DNA of 6,637 nucleotides from Cellvibrionales bacterium UBA3090 (GTDB lineage: Bacteria > Pseudomonadota > Gammaproteobacteria > Pseudomonadales > Porticoccaceae). Of this stretch, positions 6,485 through 6,637 are shown in pieces (position 1 is the stretch's first letter; the number at the start of each line of letters is the position of its first letter). A program made the translations under genes and the position numbers. The notes under the pieces are model-generated. The model ran no database searches. It saw only the letters and a list, made by a program, of their open reading frames with translations, and was not told the DNA's origin. The stretch is from NCBI GenBank assembly GCA_002367235.1, contig DFBC01000078.1, positions 11,021 through 17,657 of the forward strand, given 5' to 3'.

Positions 6485-6637
6485 TTAACTTATTTTAAGC
6501 GTTGGGTCTTCCTCGTCATCGTTTTTAGTGCCTGGGTCCACATCAGCTTTCAGGTGGGGAGGATTAAGTGTTTGGGTGTCCTCTTTCAGTCCATACTCTT
6601 CACTTAAGACCCCGCCGGGAACTTTGGGTGCATAATC
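6485..6637 (-). CDS. zapG: C-terminal part of a ZapG/YhcB-like (DUF1043) protein, cut by the window edge
   Basis: An open frame enters from the right edge on the - strand and runs 50 codons to a TAA at 6487-6485. Its residues begin DYAPKVPGGVLSEEYGLK and continue into a hydrophilic, acidic tail with an NDDEEDP stretch. The DYAP...G.L.EEYGLK pattern resembles the C-terminal end of gammaproteobacterial YhcB/ZapG, whose E. coli form has a DYSEGASGLL segment at the same place. ZapG is a small inner-membrane protein with an N-terminal anchor and a cytoplasmic coiled coil, tied to cell division and envelope growth; those parts would lie outside the window. In E. coli zapG precedes degQ-degS on the same strand, and here the frame likewise precedes algW by 113 bp, which supports the call. 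The tail alone is short and low in complexity, so the family assignment is moderate and the reading frame fairly likely. Confidence 0.6.
   Translation of the reverse strand, partial: DYAPKVPGGVLSEEYGLKEDTQTLNPPHLKADVDPGTKNDDEEDPTLKIS

Overview
The window is an ordinary, densely packed core-chromosome segment of a gammaproteobacterium. The order mlaC – ibaG – murA – hisG – hisD – hisC, followed by a convergent AlgW/DegS-type protease gene, resembles the arrangement around algW in Pseudomonas and related marine gammaproteobacteria. The organism call is an inference from gene order and protein similarity recalled from memory; no search was run. Base composition looks even along the window. I see no transposase, integrase, phage gene, tRNA, CRISPR array or foreign-looking island.

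Left part, + strand (1-5193). The window opens inside mlaC, the periplasmic phospholipid carrier of the Mla system. It continues with the BolA-family gene ibaG (532-762), murA (842-2104, first committed step of peptidoglycan synthesis), and three histidine genes: hisG (2163-2786), hisD (about 2792-4105) and hisC (4123-5193). Gaps are 24, 79, 58, 5 and 17 bp, so the genes are probably co-transcribed at least in part. mlaB, which lies between mlaC and ibaG in Escherichia coli and Pseudomonas, is missing here. HisG is the short form, which needs a separate HisZ subunit that is not encoded in the window.

Right part, - strand (5223-6637). A membrane-anchored trypsin-like protease with one PDZ domain (AlgW/DegS type) runs toward hisC, and the two stop codons are only 29 bp apart. 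Upstream of it, after a 113-bp gap, are the last 50 codons of another - strand gene that enters from beyond the right edge. Its C-terminal sequence resembles ZapG/YhcB (DUF1043).

Most genes concern the cell envelope: outer-membrane lipid asymmetry (MlaC), peptidoglycan precursor synthesis (MurA), envelope-stress proteolysis (AlgW) and a probable division/envelope protein (ZapG). Three steps of histidine synthesis sit among them. I find no new biological system. The points most worth checking are the absent mlaB, an 8-bp inverted repeat that brackets the algW ribosome-binding site and reaches into its start codon, and the edge-truncated zapG-like gene.
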